Source: an uncultured Muribaculaceae bacterium (GTDB lineage Bacteria > Bacteroidota > Bacteroidia > Bacteroidales > Muribaculaceae). From it: DNA of 24,116 nt. How positions within the stretch are numbered: the stretch's first letter is position 1; every line of letters begins with the position of its first letter. Both the position numbers and the translations under genes were made by a program. The notes below the pieces were generated by a model. That model was not told where the DNA came from, made no database searches, and worked only from the letters and a program-made list of their open reading frames with translations. Below, in pieces: positions 1 to 6,731 of the stretch. The stretch is taken from positions 1 to 24,116 of the forward strand of contig CAQFOZ010000035.1 in NCBI GenBank assembly GCA_948788915.1. The letters are read 5' to 3'.

Positions 1-128
1 CGAGTTGAGAAGGGAGAAACCTATCGGTTTTGACCGACGAGACTTGGCGGAAACAGCCAAAAAGAACCTCTAAATTACCGAAAGAACTATTATATAAATT
101 TTTTCGTAATGAATTTAAACAGTTTCTA
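1..128 (+). repeat. Dispersed palindromic repeat, copy 1 (left part outside window)
   Basis: This stretch matches the complete copy at 3113-3300 at about 95% over its whole visible length: one single-base indel and about five substitutions by eye. It holds the right arm of the element, including the GGCGG half of a small internal hairpin and the terminal inverted repeat at about 110-128. In copy 2 the hairpin is a perfect CCGCC/GGCGG pair around 3204-3222; here one base of the left half differs (CCGAC). It ends about 50 bp before the aquaglyceroporin start. No transposase is encoded, so it is probably a non-autonomous MITE-like element or a dispersed stem-loop repeat; which of the two cannot be told from one window. 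Confidence 0.8.
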
Positions 129-178
129 AAATGCACTTACTGTCGTTTAAATTTGAATACTTACTGTTTGACTTACTT

Positions 179-934
179 ATGACTATGGCTTACCCGTTAT
201 TTATACAATGTTTTTTTGAATTTTTAGGCACATTGGTGCTCGTTCTTTTAGGATGTGGGGTTGTGGCCTGCGTATCATTGAAAAAATCTAAAGGAGAAGG
301 TGCCGGATGGATTGTTGTAACCTTGGCCTGGGGACTGGCGGTAATGTGCGGTGTTTTTATTGCCGGTCCTTTTACCGGTGCTCACTTGAATCCGGCTGTT
401 TCAACAGGACTTGCAATCGCCGGAAAATTCCCTTGGGAATTAGTGCTCCCTTATATATGCTCGCAAATTCTTGGAGGTATTATCGGAGCTATGCTGGTCT
501 ACATTTTTTACAAAGATCATTTTGACCTAACAGATAATGCCGAAACCAAATTAGGTGTATTCTCTACAATTCCGGCAGTGAAAAACCATTGGAGAAACCT
601 CATCAGTGAAATAATCGGTACATTTATCCTTGTTTTAGTGATACTTTTCATCGGAGATAAATCAAACGCCGCAGAAGTCGGTCTCGGAAGCATCGGAGCT
701 ATACCTGTATCTCTGCTGGTAGTGGCAATCGGATTGTCATTGGGTGGCACTACCGGTTACGCAATAAATCCTGCCCGTGACCTTGGTCCGCGCATAGCTC
801 ACCACATTCTGCCAATCAAAGGAAAGGGAAGCAGTCAATGGGATTATGCCTGGGTACCCGTAATTGGCCCGATCATTGGTTCTGCGTTGGCTGCACTGTT
901 ATACTGGATCGTTATACAATATATTATGTCTTGA
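179..934 (+). CDS. glpF: Aquaglyceroporin, MIP family (GlpF-like)
   Basis: This is an integral inner-membrane channel of 251 residues for glycerol and similar small polyols, perhaps also water. Both half-helix NPA motifs are present: GAHLNPAV at residues 68-74 and NPARDLGPR at 197-205. The Asp after the second NPA-R (D201) is the residue that usually marks glycerol facilitators rather than strict water channels. Six hydrophobic segments fit the family, and the length is normal. An in-frame ATG exists at 131, but its extra 16 residues come from repeat-derived sequence and the family N-terminus fits the ATG at 179. No glycerol kinase lies nearby, so the substrate is inferred from motifs only. 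A terminator follows at 959. Confidence 0.9.
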   Translation: MTMAYPLFIQCFFEFLGTLVLVLLGCGVVACVSLKKSKGEGAGWIVVTLAWGLAVMCGVFIAGPFTGAHLNPAVSTGLAIAGKFPWELVLPYICSQILGGIIGAMLVYIFYKDHFDLTDNAETKLGVFSTIPAVKNHWRNLISEIIGTFILVLVILFIGDKSNAAEVGLGSIGAIPVSLLVVAIGLSLGGTTGYAINPARDLGPRIAHHILPIKGKGSSQWDYAWVPVIGPIIGSALAALLYWIVIQYIMS

Positions 935-958
935 TTTTCAAGAATGAAACACCTGTAG

Positions 959-998
959 CAAGGGGATAGAATGAACAATTCCATCCCCTTGTCGGTTT
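959..998 (+). terminator. Rho-independent terminator after the aquaglyceroporin gene
   Basis: CAAGGGGAT pairs with ATCCCCTTG; the stem extends inward through GAAT/ATTC with one mismatch, and a short T run follows at 996-998. It ends only about 10 bp before the lysozyme start, so lysozyme either depends on read-through or has a promoter overlapping this hairpin. Confidence 0.7.
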
Positions 999-1007
999 TA
1001 CACTGTG

Positions 1008-1664
1008 ATGAAAAAATTATCACTGATATTGATAATGACGGTTTTGTGCCTGTCGGCATGGAGTTTCTTCCAGTCCCCCGCAAACCAGGCAGAAAATTCC
1101 GGATCCATTGCCACGCAGCTTTCGGTTGACACCATACGGGTAGCTCCTTTTGAAGAAGCTGTGGAAATTATCAAGAAATACGAAACCCTCCACAAGCCAA
1201 AACACTGGCCGCTGGTGGGCTATGGCCATAAAGTATTGCCTGGAGAGAAATTTAGCAGAACCCGCGCCCTTTCAGAGACTGAGGCAGATGCCCTGCTCCG
1301 AAAGGATCTACTGAAGAACTGTGCCATGTTCCGTGAATTCGGTGCCGACTCACTCCTTTTGGGTGTGCTGGCATATAATATAGGTTCAGGAGCCACGCGC
1401 CGGAGTTCAGTAGTACGTAAATTGCGCGCCGGAGACCGCGACATCGAATCGGCTTACATCGCACATTCCCGATATCGCGGCAAAGTTCATAACCAAATAA
1501 GACAACGTCGCATAGAAGAATTTGAAACTCTTTATATCCCGAATTACGAATTAAAAAATCCGGAGACCATGAAGAGAACCGAAACTGCCGGAAGTATCCT
1601 TGCAAATTCACCTCAGCCTCAATGTAGCACCATGAGTAATAATACAACAATACCGTCGTTATAA
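1008..1664 (+). CDS. Secreted lysozyme-like protein, GH24 (T4 lysozyme) family
   Basis: The protein of 218 residues starts with a typical signal peptide or membrane anchor (KK followed by a hydrophobic stretch to about residue 20), so it acts in the periplasm or at the cell surface. The core, about 45-175, has the GH24 pattern: a candidate catalytic Glu at 59 (KKYE), then GYGHKV at 71-76, the ALSETEAD segment before the second lobe, and LGVLAYNIGSG around 118-128. The expected role is cleavage of peptidoglycan between MurNAc and GlcNAc. The Asp and Thr that complete the T4-type triad are not obvious: the segment between Glu and GYGH is about five residues shorter and reads HKPKHWPLV. The Ser/Pro/Thr-rich C-terminus (185-218) has no recognisable domain. 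The ATG at 1008 was chosen over a GTG one codon upstream. Confidence 0.8.
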   Translation: MKKLSLILIMTVLCLSAWSFFQSPANQAENSGSIATQLSVDTIRVAPFEEAVEIIKKYETLHKPKHWPLVGYGHKVLPGEKFSRTRALSETEADALLRKDLLKNCAMFREFGADSLLLGVLAYNIGSGATRRSSVVRKLRAGDRDIESAYIAHSRYRGKVHNQIRQRRIEEFETLYIPNYELKNPETMKRTETAGSILANSPQPQCSTMSNNTTIPSL

Positions 1665-1683
1665 TTCAATAGATTAAATTAAA

Positions 1684-2527
1684 ATGTTGGGGTCATTTTC
1701 ACATATAGCTTTTCTCGCGATCAGTGCTATATCTCTAACTGCATGTAATAATGCCAAAAGTGATAATAACATTGCCGAGATCGAGAACAGCGATTCTATA
1801 CCGATCAAGGTCAAACAACTTATACGTGCTGTGGCAGACAATGACTCTGCCGGTTTTGCCGGGCTTGTAAGCTACCCTCTGTCGCGTCCATACCCCCTGC
1901 GGGATTTGAATAACAAAGAAGAACTGGAAAAATATTATTCAAAGTTGGTAGACGATTCACTGAAATCAGCTCTTACTTCATCCAAAGTATCCGATTGGGA
2001 AGAATATGGATGGCGTGGCTGGAGTCTGAAAAACGGAGAATATCTCTGGATCGACGAAAACCTGTATGATATCCCGTACATCTCATCTTTCGAACATACC
2101 GCCATAGACAGTCTTGTCCGACTTGAGATCGCCACTCTGCACCCTTCCCTGAGAAACGGTTGGCGACCTGCCGGAGCACTACGTTCTCACGATAAAAAGA
2201 CTGTATGCCGTATCGACAGACAGACATCCGGAGAAACTAATCCTATATACAGAATACAGACTTTGTGTTTACAGGAACGGGGCAAACCTGAACGAAATAC
2301 CAACAGATATTTTTACAGGACATAAAACTACTGAAGGCACTGCCGGAACCCGGATATACCATTTTGCGGACACAGTCGGCAGTCACGCGGTTTTCGAGCC
2401 GGAAACACCCGACGGAAGTGTCCCGCAAATAGAATTTATATACGGCAACGGAGTTGTTGACACCATTGCTGTAGAAAGAATTTATTGGATGGATCTCCTA
2501 AAATCCGAAAGATTTAATAAAAAGTAG
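1684..2527 (+). pseudogene. Lipoprotein of unknown function, broken by a frameshift near 2152-2165
   Basis: The first frame (1684-2325) starts with a lipoprotein signal ending in LTAC at residues 18-21, followed by an acidic stretch and a region (about 35-130) that may be an NTF2-like fold; that fold is a guess. After about 2152 the sensible protein continues in the next frame, open from 2153 to a TAG at 2525-2527 and reading GDLPEHYVLTIKRLYAV and onward, while the first frame turns to low-quality sequence before stopping at 2323. Joined, the product would be about 280 residues. The sequence CTGAGAAACGG at the junction fits loss of one GA from a GAGAGA run. It is a pseudogene, a phase-variable gene or a sequencing error. 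It lies 19 bp after the lysozyme gene and probably shares its transcript. Confidence 0.7.
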
Positions 2528-2541
2528 TGTTTTTTTGAATA

Positions 2542-2575
2542 ATTCTACTGATTTTTAATTAGTAGAATATTTTAT
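2542..2575 (+). terminator. Terminator after the lipoprotein gene
   Basis: ATTCTACT at 2542-2549 and AGTAGAAT at 2561-2568 form a perfect 8-bp stem with an 11-nt loop, followed by ATTTTATTA. It closes the lysozyme-lipoprotein unit. Confidence 0.65.
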
Positions 2576-2598
2576 TATAAAGTTTTTTCTTAAATTTG
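2569..2598 (+). promoter_or_regulatory. Candidate Bacteroidota promoter for the HU-like gene
   Basis: TAAATTTG at 2591-2598 matches the TAnnTTTG -7 element. A T-rich TTTA about 17 nt upstream is only a weak fit to the -33 TTTG. The site is 60 bp before the HU start, leaving room for a short leader. Confidence 0.5.
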
Positions 2599-2659
2599 CA
2601 TTGGAAACGGTGCGCAAGCACCTGAAACAAGAAAATCTAACCAAACATTCTAACATATT

Positions 2660-2935
2660 ATGACAAAAGCTGAAATCGCACAGGAAATTTCTAAAACAAC
2701 AGGCTTGGACAAATCAAGTGTTGTAGAAGTTATCGAACAATTCATGAAAGTTGTTAAAGATTCACTTGCAAACGGTGAAAATGTATATCTACGTGGCTTC
2801 GGAAGCTTCACAGTTAAGACTCGCGCTGAAAAAACAGCACGCAACATTTCCAAAAACACAGCTCTTATCATTCCGGCTCACAAGATTCCTCATTTCAAAC
2901 CTGCAGATTGCTTCAAAGAGGAAGTTGCAAAATAA
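2660..2935 (+). CDS. hup: HU/IHF-family nucleoid DNA-binding protein
   Basis: The protein of 91 residues is the normal size for an HU-family subunit that bends and compacts DNA as a dimer. The N-terminal helical dimerisation part starts MTKAEIAQEISKTTG. The family signature GFGSF stands at about 47-51 and opens the beta-arm segment; the arm ends in IPAHKIPHFKP, replacing the usual ...R.P.F.P.. pattern with the same spacing of prolines. The gene stands alone between two terminators. HU cannot be told from IHF by sequence alone; HU is the usual call in Bacteroidales. Confidence 0.93.
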   Translation: MTKAEIAQEISKTTGLDKSSVVEVIEQFMKVVKDSLANGENVYLRGFGSFTVKTRAEKTARNISKNTALIIPAHKIPHFKPADCFKEEVAK

Positions 2936-2955
2936 TATTGCATATAAAATTATTG

Positions 2956-2994
2956 ACAGGCAGAGATTAACATTATCTCTGCCTTGTTTTTTTA
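2956..2994 (+). terminator. Strong Rho-independent terminator after the HU-like gene
   Basis: GGCAGAGAT and ATCTCTGCC form a perfect 9-bp stem (2959-2967 with 2975-2983), extended by ACA/TGT with one bulged T, and an uninterrupted T run follows. Confidence 0.9.
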
Positions 2995-3018
2995 TCTGTC
3001 CGGCAAGAAACATCGTCT

Positions 3019-3052
3019 CAGAAATTGTTTAAATTTAAACTACAGTAAGTGC
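3019..3052. repeat. Repeat-related fragment; right arm of a 22-bp inverted repeat with 133-154
   Basis: Positions 3031-3052 are the reverse complement of 133-154 at 21 of 22 bases. Positions 3020-3036 also match the left end of repeat copy 2 at 3115-3131 (GAAATTGTTTAAATTTA type). This looks like debris of the same repeat family. The stretch 3053-3112 is AT-rich and shows nothing recognisable. Confidence 0.55.
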
Positions 3053-3112
3053 TTTTTTATCTTTTATACTTAATTTTGAAAATTGACATAAATATGTTAA
3101 TTTAGGTTTTTA

Positions 3113-3300
3113 TTAGAAATTGTTTAAATTTATTTTCGAGGAATTTTGAGAGTTGTTTTTGAGATGGTTCCGCGAGTTGAAAGGGAGAAACCTATCGGTT
3201 TTGACCGCCGAAACTTGGCGGAAACAGCCAAAAAGAACCTCAAAATTACCGAAAGAACTATTATATAAATTTTTTCGTAATAAATTTAAACAGTTTCTTA
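3113..3300 (+). repeat. Dispersed palindromic repeat, copy 2 (complete, about 190 bp)
   Basis: The ends form an imperfect terminal inverted repeat of about 20 bp: TTAGAAATTGTTTAAATTTA at 3113-3132, and its counterpart at 3281-3300, which reads TAAGAAACTGTTTAAATTTA on the minus strand. Inward, the two arms stay complementary in blocks (TTTTCG, AATTTTGAG, GTTCC-type segments), with about 25 bp extra in the right arm, so the whole is a long imperfect palindrome. A perfect CCGCC/GGCGG hairpin lies near 3206-3222. A short frame from 3153 to 3338 runs through it and reads out into flanking DNA. The element ends about 50 bp before the next gene, as copy 1 does. Confidence 0.8.
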
Positions 3301-3349
3301 GAGTGCTTCTGAATTTAGAAAGAATGTTTGTAAGATAGATTTGTTTGTT

Positions 3350-4453
3350 ATGAAGAATAACTCAACTAAAAATATACTCGAGCCCAAAGAACAGACAGAA
3401 GTAATGGATATGATTTCCCCATCAATTTCAATAGGTATCATAGGTAATTATCCAGACGGTTCCGAAACACGTATGCTTCTTACTCCGGAAGCCTGCGGAA
3501 TGCTTACATCTGCCGGAATAGGTATTTGCATGGAGTCTGGAGCCGGCAGGGACATCAGTTTCTCCGATGAGAAATATGCCGAATATGGCGTTAAGATTGT
3601 GACGCGCGACCTGGCTCTTAAGTCCCAACTCGTCTTGAGTTACACATCTCTTAGAGCCAAAGATATCAAGAAAATGCAAAAAGGAGCCGTCTTGCTCTGC
3701 CTAATGGACAAAACACTATTTGAGGAAAGCACTATCAAGGCTTTGCTGGATTATAAAATTATATGTGGATGCTTTGATAACATGTATAGCCACAACGAAG
3801 AACCGGTTTTCGCCAATATTCTTGATGAAATAAACGGACGCGCTGCCATTATGTATGCGGAAGAAGCCCTCTCTTATCTTGGAGGAGGCAAAGGCGTGTT
3901 GCTGGCGGGTGTAGCTGGTATAAATCCTTGTGAGATACTTCTTATCGGAATGGGCAATGACATAATAGCGGCTGCCCGCGCTGCCGCTGCCACTGGCGCA
4001 AGGGTAACAGTGATGGACAATGACACTTCAACACTCCAGGTAGCAAAAGAGATTCTCGGGCAACAAGTGGATACAATCGTGATTCATCCACGTGTGCTTT
4101 CAAACAAAGTGAAGAGCGCCGATGTGATTATCACCGGCACTACTACCCGTCAGTTTGAATTCCCACGCAATCTATCGGCTGCAATGAAAGAGAATGTTTA
4201 TGTTCTGGATATCAATGAGACTCAGCCTTCTGTAAGCGTACCCCGCACAGTGGCGATGGCATTCTCCAACGCATTGGTGAATTTCTTTGAAGAGATGGCA
4301 ATAAAAGGCGGCTTCAAGGGAATGGTCTCGACAACCCCGGGCGTACAATACGGCATAATAACCTATGACGGTAAACTTGTAGACAAACTGATAGGCAGCT
4401 ATCTCGGTATGCCTAGCATTGATATTTCCGTAATGCTTTCTGCCGCAAATTAA
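3350..4453 (+). CDS. ald: Alanine dehydrogenase/PNT-family protein, possibly non-catalytic
   Basis: The protein of 367 residues has the two-domain AlaDH/PNT layout. The N-terminal domain (about 26-170) starts IGIIGNYPDGSETRMLLTPEA, where R41 matches the substrate-binding Arg of the ETRVALTP-type motif. The Rossmann domain is at about 180-300 (GGGKGVLLAGVAG, then LLIGMGND and the acidic end of the second strand at D223). The N-terminal extension resembles the longer Bacteroidota alanine dehydrogenases. Expected chemistry is NAD-linked deamination of L-alanine to pyruvate. Key positions are degenerate: the catalytic Lys of the KVK/KVE-P motif reads SYTS (98-101), and the dinucleotide motif lacks its third Gly (GMGNDI). 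It may be a divergent enzyme or a paralogue with another role. The ATG at 3350 is used; a TTG at 3341 is less likely. Confidence 0.75.
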   Translation: MKNNSTKNILEPKEQTEVMDMISPSISIGIIGNYPDGSETRMLLTPEACGMLTSAGIGICMESGAGRDISFSDEKYAEYGVKIVTRDLALKSQLVLSYTSLRAKDIKKMQKGAVLLCLMDKTLFEESTIKALLDYKIICGCFDNMYSHNEEPVFANILDEINGRAAIMYAEEALSYLGGGKGVLLAGVAGINPCEILLIGMGNDIIAAARAAAATGARVTVMDNDTSTLQVAKEILGQQVDTIVIHPRVLSNKVKSADVIITGTTTRQFEFPRNLSAAMKENVYVLDINETQPSVSVPRTVAMAFSNALVNFFEEMAIKGGFKGMVSTTPGVQYGIITYDGKLVDKLIGSYLGMPSIDISVMLSAAN

Positions 4454-4498
4454 GAATTACAGAAACTATGTAATCTGACCCTAAGGGAAGTTAGAAAA

Positions 4499-5611
4499 TT
4501 GGAACACAGAAATCTTATTCATATAGTGCCCTCCAATAAATGGGGCGTTGTGCAGCAATATGCTTTTGAAATATGCCGACACTACAAAAAAAACGGATGG
4601 AATGTGGCGGCCATGACACGCAATGCTCTCGTTATAGACACTCTATTCGATGCTGAAGATATCTCTTTGATACACGCCCCATTAAGAGGTTTCTTTGATT
4701 TTGACTCAGTCAGGATTCTTACAAAAAAACTGCACAACTCCTATTCTGGGCAAACTGTCATACATGTGCACCGGTTCAGAGATGCATTTACAGCCATCAT
4801 GGCAAAGAAGATGGCTAAACGTAATGATATCAGAATTGTAACTACTCGCCATAAAGTCAGAGAAGGAAGAGACTCTTTCTTTTTCCGTTGGATTTACCGA
4901 AACATAGATACTCTTATATTCGTATCAAGCGTAGCATATGACCGGTTCAAGAAATCGTTAGGCAGACGCCTGTCTACATTCCGTGACAACATATACATTC
5001 TTAGATATAGCCATGACATAAATGTTTCCGATATGAAAAGTGAGTTCCCATCGGGTCCCTTCACTTTCCTTTATCAAGGACGGTTAACACCCGGAAATGG
5101 TCTGGAAACAATCATTGAGGCGCTGGTGTCTCTCCCCAAAAGGAAATTCAGATTAAGGATTACCGGCAGAGGAAATCCGGATTATCTGGACAGATTGCGG
5201 TCATTGGCTATGAAACTCGGAGTCATGAACTCGATAGACTGGGGACAACGAGACTTGGTATCAGTTGAAAATGCTCTTCAATCTCACTGTGGTATTGTAA
5301 TCTCTACCGGTGGCGGCCTTTCAGACTTGTCAAGCCTTATGTTCATGGCCGCAGGACATCCTCAGATTTCTACATCTTACGGTGCAAGAGCCGAATATCT
5401 CGAAGACGGAAACACTGCGATAATAGTTCCGTCTGGAAATGCTGAAGTTTTGGGAAAGCGTATGGCTGAACTTATAGAAAATCCTGAGTTGTGTGCCCGA
5501 ATAGGAAACCGGGCAAGGGAGTTGTACATCAAACTACTCTCCTGGCCTCATTTTATAAAGATATTAGACAATATATACGAAAATAGATTTAATAAACAAG
5601 CAGTAAGTTAA
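4499..5611 (+). CDS. GT4-family glycosyltransferase
   Basis: The protein of 370 residues has two Rossmann-like halves, as in GT-B enzymes. The N-terminal half (IVPSNKWGVVQQYAFEICRHY) resembles the glycine-poor acceptor domain of GT4 proteins. The C-terminal half carries YQGRLTPGNGLETIIEAL near residue 195, then LRITGRG and the donor-site loop around STGGGLSDLSSLMFMAAGHP. The usual first Glu of the E-x7-E donor motif is absent; Ser/Asp occupy the region. Donor and acceptor are unknown; the neighbouring gmd suggests GDP-linked sugars. No ATG fits: the frame is closed upstream by TAA at 4451, so the TTG at 4499, preceded by an AAGGGAAG stretch, is the likely start. No terminator separates it from the gene before, 45 bp upstream. 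Confidence 0.8.
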   Translation: MEHRNLIHIVPSNKWGVVQQYAFEICRHYKKNGWNVAAMTRNALVIDTLFDAEDISLIHAPLRGFFDFDSVRILTKKLHNSYSGQTVIHVHRFRDAFTAIMAKKMAKRNDIRIVTTRHKVREGRDSFFFRWIYRNIDTLIFVSSVAYDRFKKSLGRRLSTFRDNIYILRYSHDINVSDMKSEFPSGPFTFLYQGRLTPGNGLETIIEALVSLPKRKFRLRITGRGNPDYLDRLRSLAMKLGVMNSIDWGQRDLVSVENALQSHCGIVISTGGGLSDLSSLMFMAAGHPQISTSYGARAEYLEDGNTAIIVPSGNAEVLGKRMAELIENPELCARIGNRARELYIKLLSWPHFIKILDNIYENRFNKQAVS

Positions 5612-5642
5612 CTACTTGCTACTTACTTATAACAAAGATTAT

Positions 5643-6731
5643 ATGAAGAAAGCGTTAATAACAGGTGTCACAGGACAAGACGGATCGTATCTTTCCGAAT
5701 TTTTGCTTACAAAAGGATACGATGTGCATGGGGTGATACGTCGTAGTTCAAGCGATTTCCGCGAACGAATCTCCCATCTTGAAGAAAATCCAAACTTCCA
5801 CCTGCACTATGGAGATATGGCTGATTCCTTGAGTCTTACAAAAATAATAACTGATGTAAGGCCTGACGAAATCTATAATCTTGCGGCCCAAAGCCATGTT
5901 CAGGTTTCGTTTGATGTTCCGGAATATACTGCCAATACCGATGCAACGGGTGTACTCCGAATACTGGAAGCAGTGCGAATTGCAGGAATCGCAGACAAAT
6001 GCAGAATCTATCAGGCATCTACTTCGGAGCTTTACGGAAAAGTGGAAGAGGTGCCGCAGAATGAGAACACTCCGTTCCATCCATACAGCCCTTATGCTGT
6101 GGCAAAGCTGTACGGATACTGGATTATAAAAGAATATCGTGAGGCATACAACATGTTCTGCTGTTCGGGAATCCTTTTCAATCATGAAAGTGAACGCCGA
6201 GGAGAAACATTCGTAACCCGTAAGATTTCGCTTGCAGCTGCACGTATAGCACAAGGTAAACAGGATAAACTCTTTCTGGGGAATCTTGACTCACTCCGCG
6301 ACTGGGGTTATGCAAAAGATTATGTGGAATGCATGTGGTTAATGCTTCAGCAAGACAAACCGGATGATTTTGTAATAGCATCTGGAAAACAACATTCCGT
6401 AAGAGAGTTTGCAACTCTGGCATTCGCCCGGGTTGGCATAAATCTGCGTTGGGAAGGCAAAGGTCTGGAAGAAAAAGGAATTGACACTAAAACCGGAAAA
6501 GTTCTGATTGAGGTTTCTCCTGATTTCTATCGACCTACAGATGTGGTGAATTTATGGGGCGATCCATCCAAAGCAAAAAAATTACTCAATTGGAACCCAT
6601 CTAAAACAACATTTGAGGATCTGGTCAACCTGATGGTTGACTCGGATATGGAGAAAGTAGCTGTGGAACGTGCATCAGAGCATGTAAAAACAAATCTGGT
6701 GGAGTATCTTGAAAAAGGCATTGTCAAATAA
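5643..6731 (+). CDS. gmd: GDP-mannose 4,6-dehydratase
   Basis: The protein converts GDP-D-mannose to GDP-4-keto-6-deoxy-D-mannose, the precursor of GDP-L-fucose, GDP-D-rhamnose and related sugars, in the cytoplasm with bound NADP. It is an extended SDR of 362 residues, the family's usual length. GVTGQDG (8-14) is the dinucleotide motif; STSELYG (126-132) holds T127 and E129; YSPYAVAKLYGYW holds the catalytic Y151 and K155; NHESERRGETFVTRKI is the typical GMD segment. The ATG at 5643 gives MKKALITGVTGQDGS, the standard N-terminus; an upstream in-frame start near 5616 is unlikely. Neither GDP-fucose synthase nor GDP-4-keto-rhamnose reductase follows in this window, so the final sugar is open. 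The end overlaps the next gene by 23 bp. Confidence 0.96.
   Translation: MKKALITGVTGQDGSYLSEFLLTKGYDVHGVIRRSSSDFRERISHLEENPNFHLHYGDMADSLSLTKIITDVRPDEIYNLAAQSHVQVSFDVPEYTANTDATGVLRILEAVRIAGIADKCRIYQASTSELYGKVEEVPQNENTPFHPYSPYAVAKLYGYWIIKEYREAYNMFCCSGILFNHESERRGETFVTRKISLAAARIAQGKQDKLFLGNLDSLRDWGYAKDYVECMWLMLQQDKPDDFVIASGKQHSVREFATLAFARVGINLRWEGKGLEEKGIDTKTGKVLIEVSPDFYRPTDVVNLWGDPSKAKKLLNWNPSKTTFEDLVNLMVDSDMEKVAVERASEHVKTNLVEYLEKGIVK

Noticed and set aside
131..178. Longer N-terminus for the aquaglyceroporin
   Set aside because: These 16 codons are repeat-derived and add nothing matching the family; the ATG at 179 gives the expected N-terminus.
3153..3338. A 61-codon gene as an ordinary CDS
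   Set aside because: It lies inside the palindromic repeat and reads out into unrelated flanking DNA; kept only as a finding about the repeat.
3336..3343. TAGATTTG as promoter for the alanine dehydrogenase-like gene
   Set aside because: It matches the -7 box but lies 7 bp from the ATG, which would need a near-leaderless message, and the -33 partner is weak.
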